DNA of 64,000 nt, taken from Hydrogenophaga sp. IBVHS2 (GTDB taxonomy: Bacteria; Pseudomonadota; Gammaproteobacteria; Burkholderiales; Burkholderiaceae_C). Made by a program: the position numbers and the translations under genes. The notes beneath the pieces were generated by a model. It was given only the letters and a program-made list of their open reading frames with translations, searched no databases and had not been told where the DNA came from. The DNA is taken from assembly GCF_002127215.1 (NCBI RefSeq), contig NZ_NFUT01000002.1, positions 654,162-718,161 of the forward strand, read 5' to 3'. Within the stretch, counting starts at the first letter, position 1. Every line of letters begins with the position of its first letter. Below, piece by piece: positions 1 to 7,556 of the stretch.

Positions 1-90
1 CTTCCTGCACGTCTCGCCGACCTTCGCACCCAACTCGACCTCCTTGAGGATGCCGACTATCTGCGCTTCACTGAATCTGGACTTCTTCAT
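1..90 (-). mobile_element. IS3-type transposase OrfA, N-terminal fragment running off the window edge
   Basis: Read on the minus strand from the ATG at 90, the frame gives about 30 residues containing FSEAQIVGILKEVE and ending GETCRK at the window edge. This is the characteristic start of the helix-turn-helix OrfA of IS3-family elements, which binds the element ends and is extended by frameshifting into the OrfAB transposase. Only the 5' end is visible, so whether the element is intact cannot be judged. The surrounding DNA is clearly lower in GC than the rest of the window, which fits an acquired element. Confidence 0.75.
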
Positions 91-120
91 GTAGAGACTC
101 CGTCTGGGGGAATTCTCTAC
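91..120. repeat. Short inverted repeat just upstream of the transposase start
   Basis: GTAGAGA at 91-97 is matched by TCTCTAC at 114-120, immediately upstream of the OrfA start codon. It may be part of the terminal sequence or leader of the insertion element. Without the other end of the element it cannot be confirmed as a terminal inverted repeat. Confidence 0.35.
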
Positions 121-427
121 CTCCGAGTGGTTCAGGTTTTCGAGGGGGCTTCATCGACGGTATTTTTGACGGTACTTCCACAGCCACTCTCTACATAACC
201 TGGTGCTGTCGGGGCCCAGTGGCCAAAGTTTGACACCTTCCGCGGCTGAGGAGCGCGCACCGGATTCCTCATACAGAGGAAAAGTCACTGCTCCAAAGAA
301 CTTCAAATCAGCAAACTATCGAGGGACTCTGTGAGCGTGTGGAGGTAATGCTGACGTTACTAGGATTTTTGCTTGGTGGTATCGGTCGCCAGGCAGGCAT
401 CTTGCAGGAGGTAGCGCAGCCAATACC

Positions 428-449
428 GGGGAACAAATCGGGGAACAAA
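428..449. repeat. Tandem 10-bp direct repeat
   Basis: GGGGAACAAA occurs at 428-437 and again at 440-449, separated by TC. Tandem copies like this are common as arm sites or as repeats at the ends of integrase genes, but function here is unknown. Confidence 0.5.
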
Positions 450-500
450 AACAACATTCAACGTGCAACGATGTTTTAAATCAATGTTTTAGAAGATTCC

Positions 501-519
501 TTGGAATCCCGCCACGCCA
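501..519 (+). other. Possible attachment-site remnant resembling a tRNA 3' end
   Basis: The sequence TTGGAATCCCGCCACGCCA resembles the T-loop, T-stem 3' strand and acceptor strand of a tRNA gene, where TTCGAATC is usual. It is followed 12 nt later by a rho-independent terminator, as after many tRNA genes. No 5' tRNA half is present in the window, which is what the displaced end of an integrated island would look like. The match is short, the tRNA identity cannot be assigned, and chance is possible. Confidence 0.3.
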
Positions 520-530
520 TTTATTCAAAA

Positions 531-561
531 GCCCGCTGTTCGAAAGAGCAGCGGGCTTTTT
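531..561 (+). terminator. Rho-independent terminator
   Basis: An 11-bp stem pairs GCCCGCTGTTC (531-541) with GAGCAGCGGGC (546-556), one G-T wobble included. The loop is GAAA and a run of five T follows. The preceding AAAA would also give a U-tract on the other strand, so it may act in both directions. It isolates the arsenic operon from whatever lies upstream. Confidence 0.8.
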
Positions 562-606
562 CATGGTGTCTGCCGCCGTCATCCGGACGTCACACGGCTC
601 TGGAAT

Positions 607-626
607 AATTCAGCATTCATTGAATT
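607..626. promoter_or_regulatory. Candidate ArsR operator upstream of the ars operon
   Basis: AATTCA (607-612) and TGAATT (621-626) form an inverted repeat around 8 nt, and the inner ATTCATTGAAT (615-625) is itself palindromic. It lies 12 nt before the first ars gene, overlapping where a promoter or ribosome site would be. An ArsR dimer bound here would block expression until As(III) releases it. The assignment rests on position and symmetry only. Confidence 0.5.
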
Positions 627-638
627 GTTGGAGCATTC

Positions 639-1685
639 ATGACACGCATCGGCATCAACGGCATGGGGCGGATCGGGCGGCTGGCGCTGCGGGCGGCCAT
701 GGGGGCGGCGGAGCGGCCGCTGGACGATCCTCGGGCCGGCAACCGGCTGGACGTGGTGGCGGTCAACGAGATCAAGGGCGGCGCTGCCGCCACCGCGCAC
801 CTGCTGACCTTCGACACGGTGCAGGGCCGCTGGCGGGCCGACATCGCGGCCGAGGGCACGGACGCCATACGCATCGATGACCGGCGCATCGCCTTCAGCG
901 AACACGCCCGCCCGGCCGACATCCCCTGGGGGGATCTGGGCGTGGACCTGGTGCTGGAGTGCACCGGCAAGTTCCTCACGCCCGAGACGATCCAGGGTCA
1001 CCTGGACCGGGGTGCCAAGCGGGTCATCGTGGCGGCGCCGGTGAAGGTGGGGGGCGTGCTCAACATCGTCGTGGGCGTGAACCACACGCAGTACGACCCG
1101 GCGCAGCACCGCATCGTCACGGCCGCCAGCTGCACCACCAACTGCCTGGCCCCGGTGGTGAAGGTGGTGCACGAGCAGATCGGCATCCGGCACGGCCAGA
1201 TCACCACCATCCACGACCCGACCAACACCAATGTGGTGGTGGATGCCCCGCACAAGGACCTGCGCCGCGCCCGCAGCGCCATGGCCAGCCTGGCGCCCAC
1301 CACCACCGGCAGCGCCACCGCCATCGCACTCATCTACCCGGAGCTCAAGGGCAAGCTCAACGGCCATGCGGTGCGGGCACCGGTGCTCAACGCCTCGCTG
1401 ACCGACTGCGTGTTCGAGCTGGAACGCCAGACCACCGCCGAGGAGGTGAACGCGCTGTTCAAGGCGGCGGCAGAGTCCGATCTCGCCGGCATCCTGGGTT
1501 TTGAGGAGCGCCCGCTGGTGAGCGCCGATTACGCCCGCGACACCCGCAGCTCCATCGTCGATGCGCTGTCCACCCTGGTCACCGACGGCACCATGCTCAA
1601 GGTCTATGCCTGGTACGACAACGAGATGGGCTACGCCTGCCGCATGGTTGACCTGGCCTGCCACATGGAACAGGCGGGCCTCTGA
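639..1685 (+). CDS. gapdh: Arsenic-linked glyceraldehyde-3-phosphate dehydrogenase
   Basis: Type I GAPDH of 348 residues with an N-terminal NAD-binding [14 protein letters not shown] motif and the catalytic Cys at about residue 165 in [11 protein letters not shown]. In arsenic loci this enzyme is known to use arsenate in place of phosphate, giving unstable 1-arseno-3-phosphoglycerate, which ArsJ then exports. Its position as first gene, two bases before arsJ, supports that role rather than central glycolysis. TTGGAG precedes the ATG at a suitable distance, and a palindrome at 607-626 probably controls it. A housekeeping GAPDH should exist elsewhere in the genome. The family is certain; the arsenate role is inferred from context. 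Confidence 0.92.
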   Translation: MTRIGINGMGRIGRLALRAAMGAAERPLDDPRAGNRLDVVAVNEIKGGAAATAHLLTFDTVQGRWRADIAAEGTDAIRIDDRRIAFSEHARPADIPWGDLGVDLVLECTGKFLTPETIQGHLDRGAKRVIVAAPVKVGGVLNIVVGVNHTQYDPAQHRIVTAASCTTNCLAPVVKVVHEQIGIRHGQITTIHDPTNTNVVVDAPHKDLRRARSAMASLAPTTTGSATAIALIYPELKGKLNGHAVRAPVLNASLTDCVFELERQTTAEEVNALFKAAAESDLAGILGFEERPLVSADYARDTRSSIVDALSTLVTDGTMLKVYAWYDNEMGYACRMVDLACHMEQAGL

Positions 1686-1687
1686 TC

Positions 1688-2908
1688 ATGCAGAACGCAG
1701 CGCGCAACTACGCCATCGTCACCGCCGCGTACTGGGGGTTCACCCTCACCGACGGCGCGCTGCGCATGCTGGTGCTGCTGCACTTCTACCAGCTGGGCTA
1801 TTCGCCGTTCACGCTGGCCTTCCTGTTCCTGCTGTACGAGGCGGCCGGCGTGCTGGCCAACCTGATCGGGGGCTGGCTGGCCACGCGCTACGGCATCACC
1901 CGCATGCTGACGGTGGGCCTGAGCACGCAGATCCTGGGCTTCGGCTTACTGTCCATGCTGGACCCGGGCTGGACCGCCACGCTCTCGGTGGCCTGGGTGG
2001 TGTTGTCGCAGGGTGTCTGTGGTGTGGCCAAGGACCTGACCAAGACCGCCAGCAAGTCGGCCATCAAGGTGACGCAGGCGGCCGCGAAAGAGCAGGACAA
2101 CGGTCAGCTGTTCAAGTGGGTGGCCTGGTTCACCGGCAGCAAGAACGCCATGAAGGGTGTGGGCTTCTTCCTGGGTGGCCTGCTGCTGCAGACGCTGGGG
2201 TTTCAGGGGTCCTTGTGGCTGATGGCCGGCCTGCTGGCGCTGGTGCTGCTGGGGGTGGTGACTTCGCTGCCCACGCTCATGGGCAAGAGCAAGGCCTCGA
2301 AGTCCGCCAGGGAACTGTTCGCCAAGAACGCGGGCATCAATGGCCTGGCCGCAGCGCGCGTGGTGCTGTTCGGTGCGCGCGACGTGTGGTTCGTGGTCGG
2401 GGTGCCGGTGTTCCTGTACTCGCAGGGCTGGACCTTCACCATGGTGGGCGGGTTCCTGGCGGCCTGGACCATCGGCTACGGCCTGGTACAGGCGCTGGCG
2501 CCGCAGATCGTGCGCCGCAGCGCCGACGGCCTGAGCGCCGAGGTGCCGGCCGCCCGCCTGTGGTCGGCCCTGCTGGCCCTGGTGCCGGTGGGCCTGGCCG
2601 TGGCGGTGCTGATGCAGGTGCCGCACCTGGAGTGGGTGGTGGTGGTCGGGCTCAGCCTGTTCGGCGTGGCCTTTGCGGTGAATTCCTCGGTGCACTCCTA
2701 CCTGGTGCTGGCCTATGCCGGCAGCGAGAAGGCGGCGGAAGACGTGGGCTTCTACTACGCGGCCAACGCCCTGGGCCGCTTCTTCGGCACGCTGATGTCC
2801 GGCCTGCTCTACCAGTGGGGCGGCCTGCTGTACGCCCTGCTGGGGTCGGCCGCCATGCTGCTGGCCTGCTGGCTGATCACCCTGAAGCTGCCCGAGGAGG
2901 CCGCATGA
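1688..2908 (+). CDS. arsJ: Organoarsenical efflux MFS permease ArsJ
   Basis: A 406-residue major-facilitator protein with about twelve hydrophobic segments, starting MQNAARNYAIVTAAYWGFTL. The N-terminus, the central GVAKDLTKTASKSAIK stretch and the immediate partnership with GAPDH identify it as ArsJ rather than a generic MFS pump. ArsJ exports 1-arseno-3-phosphoglycerate, which hydrolyses outside the cell, so the pair amounts to a pentavalent arsenate efflux route. The start lies 2 nt after the GAPDH stop, and the stop overlaps the ATG of the next gene (ATGA), so the genes are translationally coupled. Confidence 0.9.
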   Translation: MQNAARNYAIVTAAYWGFTLTDGALRMLVLLHFYQLGYSPFTLAFLFLLYEAAGVLANLIGGWLATRYGITRMLTVGLSTQILGFGLLSMLDPGWTATLSVAWVVLSQGVCGVAKDLTKTASKSAIKVTQAAAKEQDNGQLFKWVAWFTGSKNAMKGVGFFLGGLLLQTLGFQGSLWLMAGLLALVLLGVVTSLPTLMGKSKASKSARELFAKNAGINGLAAARVVLFGARDVWFVVGVPVFLYSQGWTFTMVGGFLAAWTIGYGLVQALAPQIVRRSADGLSAEVPAARLWSALLALVPVGLAVAVLMQVPHLEWVVVVGLSLFGVAFAVNSSVHSYLVLAYAGSEKAAEDVGFYYAANALGRFFGTLMSGLLYQWGGLLYALLGSAAMLLACWLITLKLPEEAA

Positions 2909-3744
2909 ACGAAGCCGATGCCGTCCGTGCACTGGGTGCGCTGGCCCAGGAAACGCGCCTGAAGCTGTTCCGGCTGCTGGTGGTGGCCGGGCAGGGCGGG
3001 CTCACCCCGGGTCACATGGCCGAGCGGCTGGCCGTCTCGCCCACCGCCTTGTCGTTCCATCTCAAGGAGCTCAGCCACGCCGGTCTGGTGAGCACCGAGC
3101 GGGACGGCCGCCACATCATCTACCGCGCCGAATTCGCCGCCATGGACGGCCTGCTGACCTTCCTCACGGCCGAATGTTGCCAGGGCCAGTCCTGCCTGCC
3201 CTCGTTTCCAGCTTCCCACCCATCTTGCACCCCAGGAGCCGACATGAACCCTCGCGTCTACAACGTCCTTTTCCTGTGCACCGGCAACTCTGCCCGCAGC
3301 ATCATGGCCGAGGCCATCCTCAACCAGATCGGGGCCGGGCGTTTCCGGGGCTACAGCGCCGGCAGCCACCCGGCCGGCGCCGTCAACCCGCGCACCCTGG
3401 AACTGCTGGAGCGCAACCGCTTCCGGATCGAGGGCCTGCGCAGCAAGAACTGGGATGAATTCGCCGCACCGGACGCCCCCGTCATGGACTTCGTGCTCAC
3501 GGTCTGCGACAAGGCCGCCGGCGAGGTGTGCCCGGTCTGGCCGGGGCAGCCGATGTCGGCGCACTGGGGTGTGGCCGATCCGGCCGAGGTTGGTGGTTCC
3601 GAGGTCCAGCAGCAGAAGGCCTTCACCGATGCCTTCATGACCCTGCGGACCCGGGTCGGCCTGCTGGTGAACCTGCCCATCGACAAGCTGGACCGTCTCT
3701 CGCTGCAGTCCGAGCTGAACAGCATCGCCCGGCAGACGGCCTGA
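2905..3744 (+). CDS. arsRC: ArsR-ArsC fusion: arsenic-responsive repressor joined in frame to arsenate reductase
   Basis: One open frame of 279 residues. Residues 1-97 are a winged-helix ArsR repressor with recognition region [18 protein letters not shown] and a C-terminal cysteine set Cys91, Cys92 and Cys97 (ECCQGQSC), like the As(III) site of the Acidithiobacillus-type ArsR. A Pro/Ser-rich linker (98-113) leads to a low-molecular-weight-phosphatase-fold ArsC (114-279). In ArsC numbering it has the P-loop CTGNSAR (Cys12, Arg18) and redox Cys88 and Cys96 in CDKAAGEVC. ArsC reduces arsenate to arsenite for Acr3. There is no stop codon between the halves, but a good Shine-Dalgarno sits before an internal ATG at 3244, so free ArsC may also be made. 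The start overlaps the arsJ stop. Confidence 0.88.
   Translation: MNEADAVRALGALAQETRLKLFRLLVVAGQGGLTPGHMAERLAVSPTALSFHLKELSHAGLVSTERDGRHIIYRAEFAAMDGLLTFLTAECCQGQSCLPSFPASHPSCTPGADMNPRVYNVLFLCTGNSARSIMAEAILNQIGAGRFRGYSAGSHPAGAVNPRTLELLERNRFRIEGLRSKNWDEFAAPDAPVMDFVLTVCDKAAGEVCPVWPGQPMSAHWGVADPAEVGGSEVQQQKAFTDAFMTLRTRVGLLVNLPIDKLDRLSLQSELNSIARQTA
3234..3246 (+). promoter_or_regulatory. Internal ribosome binding site and start codon for a separate ArsC
   Basis: AGGAG at 3234-3238 lies 5 nt before the in-frame ATG at 3244, exactly where a stand-alone ArsC would begin ([12 protein letters not shown]). It implies that two separate genes became joined, or that two products, ArsR-ArsC and ArsC, are made from one frame. 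Confidence 0.6.
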
Positions 3745-3748
3745 CCCG

Positions 3749-4783
3749 ATGGGACTGTTCGAACGCTTTCTGACGGTCTGGGTGGCGCTGGGCATCGGCG
3801 CCGGTGTCGTGCTGGGCCTGTGGCTGCCGGGCGTGTTTCAGGCCGTGGCGGCCATGGAGTTCGCACAGGTGAACCTGGTGGTCGCGGTGTTCATCTGGGT
3901 GATGATCTACCCGATGATGATCCAGGTCGACTGGGGCGCCATCCGGCAGGTGGGCCGGCGGCCGCAGGGCCTGGCCCTGACCCTGGTGGTGAACTGGCTG
4001 ATCAAGCCCTTCACCATGGCCGGTCTGGGCGTGCTCTTCTTCCAGTACCTGTTTGCGCCCTGGGTCGATCCGCAGTCGGCCAGCGAATACATCGCCGGCA
4101 TGATCCTGCTGGGCGTGGCCCCCTGCACCGCGATGGTGTTCGTCTGGAGCCAGCTGGTCAGGGGCGATGCGAACTACACGCTGGTGCAGGTCTCGGTGAA
4201 CGACCTGATCATGGTGGTGGCCTTTGCGCCCATCGCCGCCTTCCTGCTGGGCGTGACCGACGTCACCGTGCCCTGGGAAACCCTGCTGCTGGCCACGGTG
4301 CTCTATGTGGTGCTGCCGCTGCTGGCCGGCATGTTCACCCGGCATCTGCTGCTCAAACGTTCGGCCGCTGCACTGCCTGCCTTCGTGGCGGCGCTCAAGC
4401 CCTGGTCCGTGATCGGGCTGATCGCCACGGTGGTGCTGCTGTTCGGCTTTCAGGCGCAGACCATCGTGCGGCAGCCCGGCGTGATCGCCCTGATTGCCGT
4501 GCCGCTGATCCTGCAGTCCTACGGCATCTTCTTCATCGGCTGGTGGGGGGCCCGCTGGCTGAAGCTGCCGCACGAGGTGGCCGGACCGGCCTGCCTGATC
4601 GGCACCTCCAACTTCTTCGAACTCGCGGTGGCGGTGGCCATCTCGCTGTTCGGGCTGAATTCCGGTGCCGCGCTGGCCACGGTGGTCGGCGTGCTGGTCG
4701 AAGTGCCGGTGATGCTCTCGCTGGTGGCCTTGATCAATGCCCGGCGGCCGGGCTCAACCCCCGCCTTTCCGACGCCGCCCTGA
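3749..4783 (+). CDS. acr3: Arsenite efflux transporter Acr3
   Basis: A 344-residue integral membrane protein with about ten hydrophobic helices. The [15 protein letters not shown] stretch near residues 125-140 carries the conserved cysteine of the Acr3 family, and [12 protein letters not shown] and [11 protein letters not shown] are also family signatures. It exports As(III) using the membrane potential or proton gradient, and completes detoxification after ArsC reduction. It begins 5 nt after the ArsC stop, so it is in the same transcript. Together with GAPDH-ArsJ the operon covers both pentavalent and trivalent export. Confidence 0.93.
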   Translation: MGLFERFLTVWVALGIGAGVVLGLWLPGVFQAVAAMEFAQVNLVVAVFIWVMIYPMMIQVDWGAIRQVGRRPQGLALTLVVNWLIKPFTMAGLGVLFFQYLFAPWVDPQSASEYIAGMILLGVAPCTAMVFVWSQLVRGDANYTLVQVSVNDLIMVVAFAPIAAFLLGVTDVTVPWETLLLATVLYVVLPLLAGMFTRHLLLKRSAAALPAFVAALKPWSVIGLIATVVLLFGFQAQTIVRQPGVIALIAVPLILQSYGIFFIGWWGARWLKLPHEVAGPACLIGTSNFFELAVAVAISLFGLNSGAALATVVGVLVEVPVMLSLVALINARRPGSTPAFPTPP

Positions 4784-4798
4784 GTCGGCCTTCCGCTC

Positions 4799-5398
4799 TC
4801 AGGGCGTCAGCCACACCCAGCCCGCCGGCTCCGGCCGCTCGGTGCTGCTGCCGTCCCACCGCCCGCGCCGGTGACCGTCGCGGTGCAGTTCCAGCCAGTC
4901 GATGCGGGTGACCTGCAGGTGCACGATGGCCAGGTGGTGCCGGTCGGACGTGCCGGTCGGGGCCGGGGAGCCGTCGGGGTCCAGCGGTGCGCCCGGTGCC
5001 CGGGGCATGAGGTAGTCGCTGGCAGCCGCCGACTGGCGCACGCGCTCCCAGGCTGCCTGCACGGCCGGGCCGGTGGTGTCGATGGTGGCCTGCGCCGTGA
5101 CGCGCAGCTGCCAGCCCAGGCGCTGGCTCCAGAACACCAGGGCGGCCTGCGGACGGGCCTGCAGATCGCCGCATTTGGGGCTGCGCGCATCGGTGAAGCA
5201 GGTGAGGGTGCGGGTGTCGGCATCGGCCCGGCGCAGCACCACCGTGCGGGCCTGGGGCAGGCCGTCGTCGTCCACGCTGGCCAGCACCGGGGTGCGCCAT
5301 TCATGGTGCCGGTCGACGGTGGCGCGCTGCAGTTCCTGCCAGACGCGGGCCGGCAGTTCGGCCGGGGTGATGCGGTCGGTGGGGTGGGGACGGGTCAT
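4799..5398 (-). CDS. Pyridoxamine 5'-phosphate oxidase-family flavoprotein
   Basis: A 199-residue protein with the split-barrel FMN-binding fold: TPVLASVDDDGLPQARTVVL, then CFTDARSPKCGDL and AALVFWSQRLGWQLRV. It resembles the Alr4036-type branch, not true PdxH, because the C-terminal substrate-binding part differs. Substrate is unknown. The ATG at 5398 is preferred because upstream in-frame codons run into the imuA control region. It converges on acr3 (15 nt apart) and is divergent from the SOS cassette. The LexA box lies about 60 bp upstream of its start, so damage control of this gene is possible but not shown. Confidence 0.8.
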   Translation of the reverse strand: MTRPHPTDRITPAELPARVWQELQRATVDRHHEWRTPVLASVDDDGLPQARTVVLRRADADTRTLTCFTDARSPKCGDLQARPQAALVFWSQRLGWQLRVTAQATIDTTGPAVQAAWERVRQSAAASDYLMPRAPGAPLDPDGSPAPTGTSDRHHLAIVHLQVTRIDWLELHRDGHRRGRWDGSSTERPEPAGWVWLTP

Positions 5399-5456
5399 GC
5401 CCGATGGTAGAGCGGGGGGTATGGAATCGTTTCTGGACAGGTCAATCACGTTTGTG

Positions 5457-5476
5457 TACTGTATATATAAACAGTA
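5457..5476. promoter_or_regulatory. LexA (SOS) box of the imuABC operon
   Basis: CTGT-N8-ACAG (5459-5474) is a perfect proteobacterial LexA site with an AT-rich spacer, extended by one symmetric TA on each side (TACTGT...ACAGTA). It ends 20 nt before the imuA ATG, which places the translesion cassette in the SOS regulon. Confidence 0.93.
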
Positions 5477-5494
5477 TTTGGTGATGATTTGATC

Positions 5495-6265
5495 ATGGAA
5501 CTTGTGTCTCTGGAGAGCGGGGCCACGGTCTGGCGGGCCGACCGCCTGGAGCGTCCGGCCGCCCCGGTGTGGCCGACCGGCTGGCCGGCGCTGGACGCCG
5601 AACTGCCCGGCGGCGGCTGGCCCGCCGAAGGCCTGACCGAGCTGCTGTGCGAATGCCCCGGCACGCTCGAAGCCCGTCTGCTGATGCCGGCCCTGGTCCG
5701 TGCCGATGCGCCGGTGGCGCTGGTGGGGTCGCCCGAGCCCCCGCATCCGCCCGGCTGGTGGAGCAGCGGGCTGGTGCCGTCGCGCCTGGTCTGGGTGCAG
5801 GCCGATGCGGTGCGCGAACGGCTGTGGGCGGCCGAGCAGCTGGTGCGGGGCCGGGCCGCCGCCGTGCTGCTGTGGCTGGACCGCGTGCCCCCGGGGGCCT
5901 TGCGCCGCCTGCAGGTGCTCTCGGCCGGCGCTGGCCGGCCGGTGTTCGTCTGCCGGCCGTGGTCGGCGGCGGCGGTGTCGTCCCCGGCGCCGCTGCGCCT
6001 GCGGCTGGCTTCGGCCAGTGGCTGGAGCTTGCAGGTCGATCTGCTCAAGCGGCGCGGGCCGCCGCTGCTGCAGCCGCTCAACCTGCCCTCGGTGCCGGGC
6101 GGGTTGTCGGCCGTGCTGTCGCCACGCCAGCAGCGTCTGGGGCAGGCCTGGCCGGACGGGCTGTTGCATCCGGTCGAAGCACTGCCGCTGCCGGCCCTGG
6201 TGCCGGAGCAGCCGGCCGCCAACGAGGTGAACCATGCTCTGGGCCGCCTGGCTCCCGCCGCCTGA
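5495..6265 (+). CDS. imuA: Translesion synthesis accessory protein ImuA
   Basis: A 256-residue protein of the ImuA/SulA-like group with a RecA-related fold, recognisable from WPTGWPALDAELPGGGWPAEG and ELLCECPG near the N-terminus. It belongs to the ImuA-ImuB-DnaE2 mutasome, which copies damaged templates during the SOS response. I chose ATG 5495; a TTG two codons upstream is also in frame. The stop lies 32 nt inside imuB, so the two are translationally coupled. The perfect LexA box directly upstream gives the regulation. Sequence conservation in this family is low, so the call leans on the operon as well as the motif. Confidence 0.88.
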   Translation: MELVSLESGATVWRADRLERPAAPVWPTGWPALDAELPGGGWPAEGLTELLCECPGTLEARLLMPALVRADAPVALVGSPEPPHPPGWWSSGLVPSRLVWVQADAVRERLWAAEQLVRGRAAAVLLWLDRVPPGALRRLQVLSAGAGRPVFVCRPWSAAAVSSPAPLRLRLASASGWSLQVDLLKRRGPPLLQPLNLPSVPGGLSAVLSPRQQRLGQAWPDGLLHPVEALPLPALVPEQPAANEVNHALGRLAPAA

Positions 6266-7547
6266 TGCGCGGCCCCGGCCCTGGCCGCAGGCCCTCACCC
6301 ACTGGGCGTTGAGCTTCACGCCCCGGGTGACCTGCCAGGGCGATGCCGTGCTCATGGAAGTGCACGGCAGCCTGCGCCTGTTCGGCGGCTGGCCGGCGCT
6401 GCGGGCGCGGGTGGCGGTGCAGGGCCGCGAACTGGGCCTGGCACCGCCGGCCTGGGCGCCGCAGGCCCTGGCGGCGCTGGCACTGGCGCGTGCCAGCCTG
6501 CCGGGCGGCCCGGATGTCGGCTGCGACGCGCTCGACCCGCTGCCGCTGACCGTGCTGGACGCCGCCGTGCCCCATGCCGCCGTGCTGGCCCAGACCGGCT
6601 GCCACACCCTGGGCGACCTGCGCCGGCGCCCGCGCGGCGCGGTGGCCCGCCGCTTCGGGGCTGCGCTGCTCGAAGGTCTGGACCAGGCCTATGGCCTGCG
6701 CCCCTCGGTGCATGCCTGGGTGACGGTGCCCGATCGTTTCGAGGCCCGGCTGGAGCTGCCCTGGCGCCTGGAGCAGGCCGAAGCCCTGGTGGACGGTGCC
6801 CGGCGCCTGCTGCTGCCGCTGCAGGGCTGGCTGACCGCGCGGCAGGCCGGCGTGCGGGCCTGCCGGTTGCGCTGGCTGCACGACGGCCTGCGCCCGCGCG
6901 ATGCCGGCCCGGGCGGCGAGCTGGTGTGGCGCACCGCCACGCCCACGCGCGACATCGACCACCTGCAGCGCCTGCTGACCGAGCACCTGGCCCATGTGAC
7001 CCTGCAGGCCCCGGTGGGCGAACTGGTGCTCGACGCCCTGGAAGTGCAAGCCTGGCTGCCGCAGGCCACCGACTGGTGGGCCGACCCCGCCGCCGCCCAG
7101 GCCGAAGGCCTGATGCCGGTGCTGGAGCGCCTGGCCGCCCGCCTGGGGCCGCAGCGCGTGCTGCGCCCGGTGCCGTGCGAAGACCACCGGCCCGAGGCCA
7201 TGGTGCGCTGGCAGCCGGCCACCGAGACCATCGACCTGAACGCACGCCGCACGGCATGTGCCCGGGTGCCGGCTGTCGGCCCGCAACCCGGCTTCCTGCG
7301 CCCGCAGCCGCTGCGGCTGCCGGTGCGGGGCCACCGGCCGCACTACCACGGCGAGCTGCAGCTGCTGGTGGGGCCGCAGCGCCTGGAGGGCGGCTGGTGG
7401 GACGGGGCCGATCGCGACCCCATGCCCCTGGCCCGCGACTACTGGGTGGCCCATTCGCCGCGCGCCGGCCTGCTGTGGGTGTTCTGCACCCGGCCGGCGG
7501 CGCAGCAGCAGGAACCGGCCTGGTACCTGCACGGCCATTTCGCCTGA
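6234..7547 (+). CDS. imuB: Y-family polymerase-like mutasome protein ImuB
   Basis: 437 residues related to Y-family polymerases, with MEVHGSLRLFGG in the palm region and a C-terminal extension of the kind that contacts DnaE2 and the beta clamp. ImuB proteins lack the catalytic acidic residues and act as a hub, and I see no convincing catalytic Asp-Glu pair here, in keeping with that. The start ATG at 6234 overlaps imuA by 32 nt. It is followed by dnaE2 after 9 nt. Confidence 0.9.
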   Translation: MLWAAWLPPPDARPRPWPQALTHWALSFTPRVTCQGDAVLMEVHGSLRLFGGWPALRARVAVQGRELGLAPPAWAPQALAALALARASLPGGPDVGCDALDPLPLTVLDAAVPHAAVLAQTGCHTLGDLRRRPRGAVARRFGAALLEGLDQAYGLRPSVHAWVTVPDRFEARLELPWRLEQAEALVDGARRLLLPLQGWLTARQAGVRACRLRWLHDGLRPRDAGPGGELVWRTATPTRDIDHLQRLLTEHLAHVTLQAPVGELVLDALEVQAWLPQATDWWADPAAAQAEGLMPVLERLAARLGPQRVLRPVPCEDHRPEAMVRWQPATETIDLNARRTACARVPAVGPQPGFLRPQPLRLPVRGHRPHYHGELQLLVGPQRLEGGWWDGADRDPMPLARDYWVAHSPRAGLLWVFCTRPAAQQQEPAWYLHGHFA

Positions 7548-7556
7548 GGCCCCGGC

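Larger units (their letters stand above)
121..526. other. Lower-GC junction without a recognisable intact gene
   Basis: This stretch has far lower GC than the flanking genes and no long reading frame with plausible codon use. A plus-strand frame stays open from about 234 to a TAA at 477-479, and another overlapping frame reads GEQIGEQKQ near 429-455. Either could be the tail of a decayed gene such as an integrase, but neither shows a recognisable domain. I treat the stretch as the remnant edge of a mobile element rather than as a gene. Confidence 0.5.

Noticed and set aside
234-479. Plus-strand frame ending GNKSGNKNN... that might be an integrase tail
   Set aside because: No integrase box motif is visible, start is unclear, and a different frame also looks plausible; kept only as part of the junction description.
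5489-5494. TTG at 5489 as the start of imuA
   Set aside because: The ATG two codons later is at least as well placed, and neither has a strong ribosome site.
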